Counted from the first letter of the stretch, positions 8,769-16,981 are shown. The stretch is 64,000 nucleotides of DNA from Methylobacterium soli (GCF_008806385.1 NZ_VZZK01000012.1:1-64000), one strand, 5' to 3'. Made by a program: numbers and translations. Notes: generated by a model from the letters alone, not told the origin.

Positions 8769-9120
8769 CAGGATGGGAAGGTGTTGCCGCGACCGACCCC
8801 CTCTCCCGTGCGGGAGAGGGTTGGGGTGAGGGGTGCGCCCTCTCCGGACAGGTCGCACCCCTCACCCGGTCGGCTGGCGCCGACTCGACCTCTCCCGGAC
8901 GGGAGAGGTGGGGAGTCTCGTGCGGGCGACCAGTAGCGACGCGGGAAGGCGCCTCAGGATGGGACTTGGGTGCCGCGACCGGCCCCCTCTCCCGTGCGGG
9001 AGAGGGTTGGGGTGAGGGATGCGCGCTGTCCGGAAAAGTCGCACCCCTCACCCGTTCCGCTTTCGCGGATTCGACCACTCCCGGACGGGAGAGGTGGGGC
9101 GTGTCCTGCGCGCAACCAAG
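8769..9120. repeat. Two direct copies of a 186-bp palindrome-rich repeat at an adaptor gene start
   Basis: Copy 1 begins at 8769 and copy 2 at 8955, so the spacing is 186 bp, exactly 62 codons. Each copy holds three stems: CCCTCTCCCG/CGGGAGAGGG with a TG loop, GGGGTGAGGG against a downstream CCTCACCC arm, and CTCTCCCG/CGGGAGAG. The copies are similar but diverged, mostly outside the stems. The minus strand stays open through both in the frame of the downstream adaptor, reading PSPQPSPARERG in each copy. This is a coding-compatible palindromic element, similar in concept to in-frame palindromic elements known from Rickettsia. A worn relic of the stem may exist near 13285-13320. Confidence 0.85.
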
Positions 9121-9143
9121 GATGAGGCCGGAATGGAGATGGC

Positions 9144-10313
9144 TCATGGCGCGGCTCCTGGCTCGGCCGAGGCGACCGTCACAGTCTGGCCGGGCCGCAG
9201 GAACTGGATGCCGGCCACGACGATCTCCTCGCCGGGGGCGACCCCGGACTCGAGCGCGATGCTGTCCGAGCCGTAGCGGTCGATGACGACAGTGCGGGGC
9301 GCGACGGTGTTGGTTTGAGGGTCGCGCACCCAGACGGCGGGCTTGCGCTTCCAGCGATAGAGGGCCGACCAGGGCAGCGCGATAGCCTCGCGTGGCCGGA
9401 AGCGGCCGCGCCCGATCACCACGGAGCCGAGCGTCATGGCCTCGGGCGTCTGCGCGATGCCGACCTTGACCCGCACGGTGCCGGAGGCCGGGTCGACGCT
9501 CGGAGAGATCTCCCGGACGAGGCCGGTCGCCGTCACGGCCGGGTCCGACTGGAGCGTGATCTCGACGGTCTTGGAATCGGGGGGCGTCGCCAGCAGCGCC
9601 TCGTAGACGTTGAAGACGGCGTCGCGCGCGCCGTCCTGCGCCAGGACCAGCACGGACTGGCCGGATTGCACCACCTGTCCGACTTCGAGGGAGCGGCTCA
9701 GCACGATGCCGGACACGCCCGCGCGCAGCTCCGTGTAGGAGAGCTGCTCCTGCGCCGTGCCGAGGGCGGCCTTGGCGGAATCGACCGCCGCCTGGGTGGT
9801 GCGCAGCTGCTGCTCGGCGTTGTCGTAGGCGGGCCGGGTCGTGTAGCCGCTCGCCAGCAGGGTTTCCTGGCGCTTGAAGTTGAGCTTGGCCTGGGTCAGC
9901 AGGGCCTCGGCGGAGGTCAGCGCCGCCCGGGCATTGTCGAGATTGGCCCGCTGCTCCTGCGGATCGAGCCGCGCCAGCACCTGATCGGCGGCCACGTGGT
10001 CGCCGACCTCGACGAGGCGGGACGCGATCTTGCCGCTCGTCCGGAACGAGACGTTGGTCTGGGCCTGGGCCTGGATGTCGCCGGTGATCACGATGTCGGT
10101 CGCGATCGGGGTCGGCTTGGCCGTGACGGTGCGCACCAGGGTCTGGGCCGCGAGGGGCCGCTCCTCGGCCGCGGCCGGTCCGGCCAGCAGAGCCGCGACC
10201 GGCAGCGCCAGGGATGGCCCGACCAGGAACGGCCGGAGCACCACGGAAAGGCGGGCGGTGCTTCGCCCGCGGCGGAACGCGCAATCCGGTCTCGGCGCTG
10301 GCATGGTCATCAC
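9144..10313 (-). CDS. RND efflux periplasmic adaptor (membrane fusion protein)
   Basis: A 389-residue adaptor, first gene of the efflux operon. A long basic N-terminus leads into a signal peptide at about residues 25-50 ending near AGPAAAEE. The lipoyl half (VSFRTSGKIASRLVEVGD), a long alpha-hairpin at about residues 105-180 and the matching half (ELRAGVSGIVLSRSLEVGQ) follow, then beta-barrel and membrane-proximal domains to the end. Unlike the second adaptor it lacks a lipobox cysteine, so it is probably a soluble periplasmic subunit. Its stop overlaps the ATG at 9147 by ATGA. Paired adaptors are known in some RND systems that use heteromeric adaptors. The divergent TetR gene is the likely regulator. 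Confidence 0.9.
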   Translation of the reverse strand: MMTMPAPRPDCAFRRGRSTARLSVVLRPFLVGPSLALPVAALLAGPAAAEERPLAAQTLVRTVTAKPTPIATDIVITGDIQAQAQTNVSFRTSGKIASRLVEVGDHVAADQVLARLDPQEQRANLDNARAALTSAEALLTQAKLNFKRQETLLASGYTTRPAYDNAEQQLRTTQAAVDSAKAALGTAQEQLSYTELRAGVSGIVLSRSLEVGQVVQSGQSVLVLAQDGARDAVFNVYEALLATPPDSKTVEITLQSDPAVTATGLVREISPSVDPASGTVRVKVGIAQTPEAMTLGSVVIGRGRFRPREAIALPWSALYRWKRKPAVWVRDPQTNTVAPRTVVIDRYGSDSIALESGVAPGEEIVVAGIQFLRPGQTVTVASAEPGAAP

Positions 10314-10373
10314 GAGGGTTCCATCATGGCGATTCGGCCCTATCGTCGGGCAGACATATAGGCTACCTTACCG

Positions 10374-10387
10374 ACCGTCCAGACGGT
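10374..10387. promoter_or_regulatory. Candidate TetR operator between the efflux operon and its divergent regulator
   Basis: ACCGTC-CA-GACGGT is a perfect 6-bp inverted repeat with a 2-bp spacer. It sits 16 bp before the TetR start and 60 bp before the efflux operon start, in the only intergenic space that both promoters can share. Short GC-containing palindromes of this kind are usual for AcrR/TetR repressors. Binding is inferred. Confidence 0.5.
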
Positions 10388-10403
10388 TTTTAATGAGAGC
10401 GGG

Positions 10404-10967
10404 ATGACCAAGGCGCGCAGCCGACGCGAGGATCGGCCGGAGATCATCCTCGACGCCGCCGAGGCGCTGCTGCGCCGCTCGGGCAGCCGCACGCTGACGA
10501 TCGATGCCGTCGCGGCCGAGGCCGGCCTCAGCAAGGGCGGGGTGCTGCACCACTACGCCTCGAAGGACGCGCTGGTGACGGCGCTGGCCGCCCGCAAGGT
10601 CCAGCGGATGATCGACGGCATCGCCGCGCAGGCGCAGGCCCAGCCGCAGGGGCCGGCGGCGCTGCCGCTGGCGCTGATCGCGCATGCGCGGGAGGTCTAC
10701 GCGGAGGAGTGCGGCTTTCCCGATTCCCTCCTGATCGCCTCCGCGGAGAATGCCGCGGCGGTGGCGGGTTTCCAGGCCTTCCTGGCCGAGAGGCTGGCCC
10801 AGATGCGCGGGCTCGAGGCGCGCCCGGGGGCGGGATCGGCCCTGGTCTTCGCCATCCTCGGCCTGATGCTGAGCCGCTCCCTCGGCTTCCATCAGCTCGA
10901 GGGGGCGGATCTCGACCGCCTGTTTCACGCCCTCGAGGCGCAGGCCCGGGCGCTCCCGGAAGCCTAG
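10404..10967 (+). CDS. TetR/AcrR-family transcriptional repressor
   Basis: A 187-residue regulator with a typical TetR N-terminal DNA-binding domain at residues 10-57. It shows ILDAAEALLRRSG, the helix-turn-helix LTIDAVAAEAGLSKGGVLHH and YASKDALVTAL. The remaining helical region would bind the inducer. It is divergent from the RND operon (90 bp apart) with a palindrome in the gap, so it most likely represses that operon and itself, and is released by an efflux substrate. The stop overlaps the convergent amidohydrolase stop by 3 bp. The inducer is unknown. Confidence 0.92.
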   Translation: MTKARSRREDRPEIILDAAEALLRRSGSRTLTIDAVAAEAGLSKGGVLHHYASKDALVTALAARKVQRMIDGIAAQAQAQPQGPAALPLALIAHAREVYAEECGFPDSLLIASAENAAAVAGFQAFLAERLAQMRGLEARPGAGSALVFAILGLMLSRSLGFHQLEGADLDRLFHALEAQARALPEA

Positions 10968-11869
10968 GCGCCGGCCTCGGCCGCCATCGCCTCGAAGACC
11001 AGAGCGTGGCGGGCCGCGATCGCCGCGACGTCGCTGCCGTAGCCGCCGCCGATCACCGCCACGAGGGGAATGCCGCGCGCCCGCGCCAGGCCCACCACGG
11101 CGCGGTCGCGCGCGGCCAGGCCCGCATCCGTGAGGGCGAGGCGGCCGAGCTTGTCGTCCCGGTGCGGGTCGACGCCGGCATTGTAGAACACGAGGTCGGG
11201 GTTGAGCGCGTCGAGGAGCGGCGGCAGGCGGGCGGCCAGCACCGCAAGGTAATCCGCGTCGCCGAGGCCGTCCGCCAGGCCGATATCGAGGTCGCCCGCG
11301 ATCTTGCGCACCGGATAGTTCTTCTCCGCGTGGATCGACAGGGTGAAGAGGTCGAGGGCGTCGACGAGGCAATCGGCGGTGCCGTCGCCCTGGTGCACGT
11401 CGCAATCGACCACCAGCGCCCGGGCGATCCGGCCCTCGCGCTGCAGGGCGCAGGCCGCCACCGCCACGTCGTTGAAGATGCAGAAGCCGGCGCCCTGCGC
11501 CCGGCGGGCATGGTGGCTGCCGCCCGCCGCGCTCCCGGCGAGGCCGTGCGCCAGAGCGAGCCGGGCCGCCGCGAGGGTTCCGCCCGCGGAGGCGCGGGCG
11601 CGGCGCGCCACCCCGTCATCGACCGGCAGGCCGATCTCCCGCTCGATCGCCCGCGGCACGGCGGCGGCCAGGACCGCCTCCACGTAGGCGGGGTCGTGGA
11701 CCAGCCCGAGCAGGGCGGCGGAGGCCGGCTCCGGCGTGACGAAGCCGCCCGGTGCGAGCCCGCTCTGCGTCAGCCGCGACGCGAGGTGCCCGTACTTGCC
11801 CATCGGGAAACGGTGACCCTCCGGCAGGCTCGCCTGATAGGCCGGGTGATAGACGATGGGCGGGCTCAC
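10964..11869 (-). CDS. Histone deacetylase superfamily zinc amidohydrolase
   Basis: A 301-residue arginase/deacetylase-fold enzyme expected to remove an acetyl group from an amine. Active-site elements are present: GGSHHARRAQGAGFCIFND with the catalytic His pair, VVDCDVHQGDGTAD with zinc-binding Asp and His, and YNAGVDPHRDD with the second zinc Asp. The closing GGGYGSD glycine-rich loop is also present. Bacterial members act on acetylated polyamines, acetoin-related compounds or proteins; the sequence alone does not choose among these. The gene stands alone, convergent with tetR and divergent from the glycosyltransferase. Confidence 0.9.
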   Translation of the reverse strand: MSPPIVYHPAYQASLPEGHRFPMGKYGHLASRLTQSGLAPGGFVTPEPASAALLGLVHDPAYVEAVLAAAVPRAIEREIGLPVDDGVARRARASAGGTLAAARLALAHGLAGSAAGGSHHARRAQGAGFCIFNDVAVAACALQREGRIARALVVDCDVHQGDGTADCLVDALDLFTLSIHAEKNYPVRKIAGDLDIGLADGLGDADYLAVLAARLPPLLDALNPDLVFYNAGVDPHRDDKLGRLALTDAGLAARDRAVVGLARARGIPLVAVIGGGYGSDVAAIAARHALVFEAMAAEAGA

Positions 11870-12078
11870 GCCGCGACTCCGGGTTCGACGTTGCGCGCGC
11901 GGCTATCCACGGTCGGGCGAGGTCCTTGGGACGCGGGAGGGCGTGGCGGTCGGGCCCCTGTCATACGACTGATACGGCGCGGCTGTTAGGGCCAGGGCCC
12001 GGATCGGGGACCGACGCGCCCGCACGCCGCAGCCCCGCATCGCGCGAGGGCCCCCGCGCCTTCTGGAGGAGACCCCGC

Positions 12079-13239
12079 ATGAGCGGCCCCGTCGAGCCCG
12101 GCACGCTGCTGGCCCTGTCGCTCTGCGCCCTGATCACCCTGATCAATCTCGCGAGCCTCGCGATCGCGGCGGGGCGGATCGGCGCGCGGCGGGGCGCCTC
12201 GTCCTTCCCGGCCGGAGCGCCCGTCTCGCTGGTGCGCCCGGTCTGCGGCCTCGAGGCCTTCAGCGAGGAGATGCTGGCCCGCGGCTTTCGCCTCGATTAC
12301 CCCGGCTACGAGCTGATCTTCTGCGCCGCCGACGCGGCCGATCCGATCCTGCCGCTCCTGCGCCGGCTGATCGCCGCGCATCCGGGCGTGCCGGCCCGCC
12401 TCATCGTCGGCGACGAGCCGATCAGCGACAATCCGAAGCTCAACAACTGCGTGCGCGGCTGGGAGGCGGCCCGGCACGACTGGATCGTGCTCGCCGATTC
12501 CAACGTGCTGATGCCGCCCGACTATCTGCAGCGGCTGCAGGCCGCGTGGCGACCCGAGACCGGCCTCGTCTGCTCGACGCCGATCGGTGTGCGGCCGGAG
12601 GGCTTCCCGGCCGAGGTCGAGTGCGCCTTCCTCAACACCCTCCAGGCCCGCTGGCAATATGCCGGCGAGGCGCTCGGCCTCGGATTCGCGCAAGGCAAGA
12701 GCATGCTCTGGCACCGGCCCTTCCTGGAGGCGCAGGGCGGCATCCGGGCGCTGGCCGCCGAGATCGCCGAGGATGCGGCGGCGACGAAGCTCGTTCGCCG
12801 CGCCGGCAGCCGGGTGCACCTCGTCGGGACGCCGTTCGAGCAGCCGCTCGGGCGCCGCAGCCTCGCCGAGGTCTGGTCGCGGCAATTGCGCTGGGCGCGC
12901 CTGCGCCGCGTCACCTTCCCGCTCTTCTTCGCGCCGGAGATCGGCACCGGCCCGCTCCTCCCCTTCGGCCTCGCCGGGCTCGCGGCCGGCACGCCTCTCG
13001 CGGCCGCCGGGCTCATCACCCTTGCGCTCGCGTGGTACGGCGCCGAGTACGCCCTCGCGGCACGGGCCGGCTGGCACCGCTCGCCCCGGCTCCTCCTCGC
13101 CTTCCTGGTCCGGGACGCCCTGCTTCCGGCGATCTGGGCCGGCGCGTGGCTGCAGAGCGCCATCGTCTGGCGCGGCAACGCCATGACCATACGCCCGAAG
13201 GAGACGGGCCGTTTGCGCCCCCGCATGAGGGCGGCCTGA
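12079..13239 (+). CDS. GT21-type glycosyltransferase, ceramide glucosyltransferase/HpnI-like
   Basis: A 386-residue membrane glycosyltransferase. One N-terminal membrane segment (about residues 9-31) precedes a GT-A catalytic domain with SDNPKLNN, LADSNVLMPP (metal-binding Asp region) and the product-site motif RQLRWARLR. Two or three further membrane segments close the protein at about residues 295-375. This is the architecture of ceramide glucosyltransferases and of HpnI, which transfers N-acetylglucosamine to bacteriohopanetetrol; hopanoid-making Methylobacteriaceae often carry it. HpnJ and HpnK neighbours are absent here, so the HpnI role is inference. The ATG at 12079 has GGAGGAG about 7 bp upstream, which decides the start. 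Confidence 0.8.
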   Translation: MSGPVEPGTLLALSLCALITLINLASLAIAAGRIGARRGASSFPAGAPVSLVRPVCGLEAFSEEMLARGFRLDYPGYELIFCAADAADPILPLLRRLIAAHPGVPARLIVGDEPISDNPKLNNCVRGWEAARHDWIVLADSNVLMPPDYLQRLQAAWRPETGLVCSTPIGVRPEGFPAEVECAFLNTLQARWQYAGEALGLGFAQGKSMLWHRPFLEAQGGIRALAAEIAEDAAATKLVRRAGSRVHLVGTPFEQPLGRRSLAEVWSRQLRWARLRRVTFPLFFAPEIGTGPLLPFGLAGLAAGTPLAAAGLITLALAWYGAEYALAARAGWHRSPRLLLAFLVRDALLPAIWAGAWLQSAIVWRGNAMTIRPKETGRLRPRMRAA

Positions 13240-13492
13240 GGGCGCTCGCGCGAAACGGCAGCGCTCTTGCGTCCGGCCTTGTCCGATGGCCCTCTCGCGG
13301 GCCGCGCCGGAGGGTTGGGGTGCAGACCGAGACGACGAACCCTGCATGGCGGACGGACCCGTGTCCATGAGGATCGCGATCCTGCGCGACCGCGATCGCG
13401 ACCGGACGGCGCTGGCCTGCCTCGACCGGCCGCAGGATGGTGCCCGCGTCGAAGGCTGGATCCGGGGATGTCTCGAGGGGGTGCGCTAGCGA

Positions 13493-13577
13493 TGGTGCGG
13501 GTAGAGGGAATCGAACCCCCACGCCTTGCGGCTGGCGATTTTGAGTCGCCCGCGTCTACCAATTCCGCCATACCCGC
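13493..13577 (-). tRNA. tRNA-Leu(CAA)
   Basis: On the minus strand the 85-nt sequence folds as a class II tRNA. The acceptor GCGGGTA pairs with TACCCGC, and the D arm reads GCGGAATTGGTAGACGC. The anticodon stem GGCGA/TCGCC encloses the loop CTCAAAA, giving anticodon CAA. A variable arm (GCCGCAAGGCG) and the T arm GGGGG-TTCGATT-CCCTC follow. The 3' ACCA is encoded. A long variable arm plus CAA identifies leucine, reading UUG. Confidence 0.97.
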
Positions 13578-13739
13578 GACCTGCGCCTCATCGCACAGGT
13601 TCGCGGGCCGGGCCAAGTGGATAATTCGCCGGGTATTCCGGGGGATGCCCGCTCCCGCCCGACCTCCGACCCGCGCTTTCCTGCATCGCCCGGTTGTGCT
13701 CAAAGATCCGCGCTTCCGCCACACTGGACCCAGGACCCG

Positions 13740-14321
13740 ATGATCCGCCGCCTCTACGAGTGGATAATGGCGCTTGCCGGCAAGCCCACGGCGCCCTGGG
13801 CGCTCGGCGCGGTGGCCTTCGCCGAGAGCTCGTTCTTCCCGATCCCACCCGATGCCATGCTGGTCCCAATGGCGGTAAGCCGGCCGGACCGGGTCTGGTT
13901 CTACGCGCTGATCGCGACGGTCGGGTCGGTGGCGGGCGGCCTCCTCGGCTACGCCATCGGGGCGCTGCTATTCGATTCCCTCGGCCAGTGGCTGTTCCGG
14001 CTCTACGGCCTGCAGAACTCGGCCGTCAGCTTCCAGGATTCCTACGCCCAGTACGGGCATTGGGTCATCCTCCTGAAAGGGCTGACGCCGATCCCCTACA
14101 AGCTCGTCACCATCACGTCGGGCTTTGCCCATTACAGCCTGTTCTGGTTCACGATCCTGTCGATCGTGACCCGCGGCGCCCGCTTCTTCATCCTGGCCGG
14201 GCTGCTCGGCCGCTACGGCGTGCAGATCCGCGGCGTCCTCGACCGGCATCTGAACGTGGTGGCGGCCATCGCGGCGGCGGTGATCATCCTCGGCTTCGTC
14301 CTGTTCAAGGTGCTGCTGTGA
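13740..14321 (+). CDS. DedA/VTT-family (YqaA-type) membrane protein
   Basis: A 193-residue inner-membrane protein. The VTT-domain signatures are AFAESSFFPIPPDAM (about residues 24-38) and LLKGLTPIPYKLVTITSG (about residues 118-135), with re-entrant hydrophobic loops and several membrane helices. DedA proteins are proposed lipid scramblases or flippases that help maintain membrane charge and drug tolerance. The start ATG at 13740 is the first one downstream of the tRNA on this strand. Its stop overlaps the dsbB GTG (GTGA), so the two are probably co-translated. Confidence 0.88.
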   Translation: MIRRLYEWIMALAGKPTAPWALGAVAFAESSFFPIPPDAMLVPMAVSRPDRVWFYALIATVGSVAGGLLGYAIGALLFDSLGQWLFRLYGLQNSAVSFQDSYAQYGHWVILLKGLTPIPYKLVTITSGFAHYSLFWFTILSIVTRGARFFILAGLLGRYGVQIRGVLDRHLNVVAAIAAAVIILGFVLFKVLL

Positions 14322-14824
14322 CGGCCGGCCGCCCGCTGACGGGCCGCCGCGGCGCGGCCCTCCTCGTCCTCCTCGGGGCCGTCCTGACGGTGGGGGGCGC
14401 CCTCGTCTTCGAGCATGTCCTCGGCTACGTCCCGTGCAAGCTCTGCCTGACCGAGCGGGTGCCCTATTACCTCGCCATCCCGCTCGCGGGGCTCGCCGTC
14501 GCGGCACCGGAGCGCCTGGCGCGCCTCGCCCTCGGCCTTGCCGCCCTGGTCCTGCTCTACGGGGCCGGGCTCGGCACCTACCACGCGGGCGCCGAGTGGG
14601 GCTTCTGGCCCGGGCCGAGCGATTGCGGCGGCGGCAGCGGCCCGAATCCCGGCGCGGTCGGCGATTTCCTCGACGCCCTCAAGGCGACGCGCGTCGTCAA
14701 TTGCACGACGGCGGCCTGGCGCTTCCTCGGGATCTCGCTCGCGGGCTGGAACGCCGTGATCGCGGCGGCCCTGGCCTCGCTCGCCGGGATGGCGGCCCTG
14801 TCGCGCGCAGGCTCGCGGCGCTGA
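14318..14824 (+). CDS. dsbB: Disulfide bond formation protein B (DsbB family)
   Basis: A 168-residue four-helix membrane protein that reoxidises DsbA and passes electrons to quinone. The first cysteine pair is VPCKLC between helices 1 and 2, with the following Arg (ERVPYYL) typical of the quinone site. The second periplasmic loop carries the other pair, PSDCGGG and VVNCTTA. The GTG start overlaps the DedA stop. Length and spacing match alphaproteobacterial DsbB proteins. No dsbA lies nearby. Confidence 0.88.
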   Translation: MTAGRPLTGRRGAALLVLLGAVLTVGGALVFEHVLGYVPCKLCLTERVPYYLAIPLAGLAVAAPERLARLALGLAALVLLYGAGLGTYHAGAEWGFWPGPSDCGGGSGPNPGAVGDFLDALKATRVVNCTTAAWRFLGISLAGWNAVIAAALASLAGMAALSRAGSRR

Positions 14825-14845
14825 CCTGACCCCCTCCCTCGCCGC

Positions 14846-15301
14846 TTAGTTCCGCTCGTCCGGCACGGGCGGCAGGGAGGCGACCTCGATGCCCTCGTCG
14901 ATGAGGGCGCGGGCTTCCTCGACGCTGGCCTGGCCGTAGATCGGGCGGCTGTCGACCTCGCCGTAATGGATCTTGCGGGCTTCCTCGGGAAAGCGCGGAC
15001 CCACATGCTCGGCGGTCTCGACCACGTGCTGGCGCATCGCCCGCAGGATCTCCCGCATTCGGCGCTCCGGCTCGGCGGTCATCGGCCTGGGGTCGGGGCT
15101 CGCGGGCGCGGGCTCGGCCGGCACCGAGCCTCGGTCGGTCCGGGCGATGCCGGGCGACATCAGGCTCTTGGAGACCTTCGGCGAATCGCAGAACGGGCAG
15201 GTCACGAGTCCGCGCGCCGCCTGCTCATCGTAGGCGTCGCTCGACGGGAACCAGCTCTCGAAGCCGTGGCCGGCCTCGCAGACGAGGGCGTATCGGATCA
15301 T
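14846..15301 (-). CDS. DUF1178 family protein
   Basis: A 151-residue cytosolic protein of unknown function. The N-terminus MIRYALVCEAGHGFESWF and the pair CPFCDSPKV (about residues 35-43) look like a small zinc-ribbon or rubredoxin-like knuckle with Cys8 and the CPFC motif. The C-terminal half (RFPEEARKIHYGEVDSRPIY) is the conserved DUF1178 core. It ends a minus-strand cluster glutaredoxin-nitrilase-DUF1178, an order common in Hyphomicrobiales that suggests a shared repair or redox context. No activity is known to me for this family. Confidence 0.88.
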   Translation of the reverse strand: MIRYALVCEAGHGFESWFPSSDAYDEQAARGLVTCPFCDSPKVSKSLMSPGIARTDRGSVPAEPAPASPDPRPMTAEPERRMREILRAMRQHVVETAEHVGPRFPEEARKIHYGEVDSRPIYGQASVEEARALIDEGIEVASLPPVPDERN

Positions 15302-15322
15302 GGTGATGGGTGAACGCGCGAA

Positions 15323-16168
15323 TCAGGCCTCTCGTCCCACGCGCGTCACCGTAAACGGCTTCGCGTGATCGAGGACCGGGATGCGCCCGCGCGCTTCCGT
15401 CACGCGGGCAAGGTCGATCTCGGCCAGGATGATCCCGGGCTCGGCCCCGCCCGCATCGGCGAGGATGCGGCCCCAGGGATCGACGATGAGGGAATGACCG
15501 TAGGTGTCGCGCCCGTCCTCGTGGTGGCCGCCCTGCGCGGCCGAGATCATGAACGAGCCGGTCTCGATGGCGCGCGCCCGGTGCAGCACGTGCCAATGGG
15601 CCTCGCCGGTCTGCTTCGTGAAGCAGGCGGGCGCGGTCAGCACGGTGGCGCCGGCCTCCGCGAGCGCCCGGAACAGGGCCGGGAAGCGGACGTCGTAGCA
15701 GATGCCGAGGCCGAGGCTTCCCCAGGGCAGGTCGGCCACCACCGCGCAGCCGCCCCCCGTATAGGTGGCCGATTCGCGCCAGCGCTCGCCGTTCGGCAGA
15801 TCGACATCGTAGAGGTGGAGCTTGTCGTAGGAGGCCAGAACCTCGCCCTCCGCGTCGATCAGGAAGGCGCGGTTGGCGATCTTGTCGCCGTTGCGCACGG
15901 CGAGCGAGCCGATCTGCACGACGATGCCGGCCTCGCGCGCCACCGTGCGGAGCGCGGCGAGCGTCGGGTCGCTGTCCTCCGGGCCGACCTTCTCGAACAG
16001 AGCGGTGCGGCTGCGCTCGACGAGCGAGGTCATCTCCGGCGTCTGCACGTAATGCGCCCCGGCGCGGGCGGCCTCGCGCACGCCCGCCACCGCCGCGTCG
16101 CGGTTGGCCTGCGGGTCGCGCCCGGACCGCATCTGGACGCAGGCGGCGACGAAGCGGGGCTCAGGCAT
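15323..16168 (-). CDS. Carbon-nitrogen hydrolase (nitrilase superfamily, Nit1-like amidase)
   Basis: A 281-residue amidase with the Glu-Lys-Cys triad. Glu lies in YVQTPEMTSLV (about residue 45), Lys in ASYDKLHLYDVDLP and Cys in GLGICYDVRFP. The continuation HWHVLHRARAIET is typical of the Nit1/NIT2 group, which hydrolyses omega-amides such as deaminated glutathione or alpha-ketoglutaramate. The ATG at 16166-16168 was chosen because the longer frame is merely antisense-free sequence inside grxC. It overlaps the glutaredoxin stop by 8 bp. Pairing with glutaredoxin fits a glutathione-repair role, which is inference. Confidence 0.9.
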   Translation of the reverse strand: MPEPRFVAACVQMRSGRDPQANRDAAVAGVREAARAGAHYVQTPEMTSLVERSRTALFEKVGPEDSDPTLAALRTVAREAGIVVQIGSLAVRNGDKIANRAFLIDAEGEVLASYDKLHLYDVDLPNGERWRESATYTGGGCAVVADLPWGSLGLGICYDVRFPALFRALAEAGATVLTAPACFTKQTGEAHWHVLHRARAIETGSFMISAAQGGHHEDGRDTYGHSLIVDPWGRILADAGGAEPGIILAEIDLARVTEARGRIPVLDHAKPFTVTRVGREA

Positions 16169-16490
16169 CGGCCTTCCCCAATTCGCTCTTGCCCAGCTCG
16201 GTCTTGCCAAGCTCGGTCTTGCTCGCTTCGCCCGCTGCCGCCAGCAGGGGATCGAGCCGGCCGGCGCGGTCGAGGGCGTAGAGGTCGTCGCAGCCGCCGA
16301 CATGCTGCGGGCCGACGAAGATCTGCGGCACGCTGGTGCGGCCGCCGGCCCGCTGGACCATGGCGGCCCGCGCGCCTTGCGTCTTCTCGACGTCGATCTC
16401 CTGGAAGGCGACGCCCTTCTCCTTCAGCAGGCTCTTGGCCGCCGAGCAGTAGGGACACCAGGCCGTGGTGTAGATCGTGACAGGCTGCAT
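16161..16490 (-). CDS. grxC: Glutaredoxin 3 with a repeated C-terminal tail
   Basis: A 109-residue thioredoxin-fold protein that reduces disulfides with glutathione. The active site WCPYC lies at residues 11-15, the cis-proline loop is TSVPQIFVG and the glutathione-binding GGCDDLYALD follows. These are textbook GrxC features. After the normal end (about residue 90) there is a tail KTELGKTELGKSELGKADA, three copies of a five-residue unit from a 15-bp tandem repeat. The ATG at 16488-16490 starts directly before the first beta strand. It is the first gene of the grxC-nitrilase-DUF1178 unit. Confidence 0.93.
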   Translation of the reverse strand: MQPVTIYTTAWCPYCSAAKSLLKEKGVAFQEIDVEKTQGARAAMVQRAGGRTSVPQIFVGPQHVGGCDDLYALDRAGRLDPLLAAAGEASKTELGKTELGKSELGKADA

Positions 16491-16624
16491 GCGCGTGGAC
16501 GTGCCCCGTGGGTGACCCCCTGCATATAGGCAAACCGCAGGCCGGTTCCTATTGCGGGGCCGCCACGGGTGTCGCGCCAACGTGCCGCGCGGGCGGATCG
16601 CCCGGGGCCGCGCGCGCCGAGACC

Positions 16625-16981
16625 TCAGGCGGCGAGCAGCTTCTCGACCTCGTTGACGAGGTCGCGCAGGTGGAAGGGCTTCGACAGGACCTTGGCGTCC
16701 TTTGGAGCCTTCGAATCCGGGTTCAGCGCCACCGCGGCGAAGCCCGTGATGAACATCACCTTGATGTCCGGGTCGAGCTCGGTGGCACGGCGCGCCAGCT
16801 CGATCCCGTCCATCTCCGGCATCACGATGTCGGTGAGCAGCAGCTCGAACGGCTCCTCCCGCAGGCGGTTATACGCCGACAGGCCGTTGTCGAAGGAGAG
16901 GACGTCGTAGCCCGCATTCTGCAACGCCTTGGCCAGGAAGCGGCGCATGTCGTTGTCGTCTTCGGCCAGGAGGATCTTCAT
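16625..16981 (-). CDS. cpdR: Cell-cycle response regulator CpdR
   Basis: A 118-residue stand-alone receiver domain. Acidic residues EDD (7-9), phosphoacceptor Asp51 in LLLTDIVMPEMDG and Lys in VLSKPFHLRDLV are all present. From memory the sequence closely resembles CpdR of Caulobacter across its whole length. Unphosphorylated CpdR localises the ClpXP protease and promotes degradation of CtrA and other cell-cycle factors; phosphorylation by the CckA-ChpT relay blocks this. The gene is monocistronic and has a GANTC methylation site (GAGTC) just upstream. It is the window's clearest marker for alphaproteobacterial cell-cycle control. Confidence 0.95.
   Translation of the reverse strand: MKILLAEDDNDMRRFLAKALQNAGYDVLSFDNGLSAYNRLREEPFELLLTDIVMPEMDGIELARRATELDPDIKVMFITGFAAVALNPDSKAPKDAKVLSKPFHLRDLVNEVEKLLAA

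Noticed and set aside
13240..13492. Short open frames before tRNA-Leu, including one of 67 codons at 13286-13489
   Set aside because: No family-like sequence or ribosome site. The stretch contains a worn palindromic repeat remnant and is better described as intergenic.
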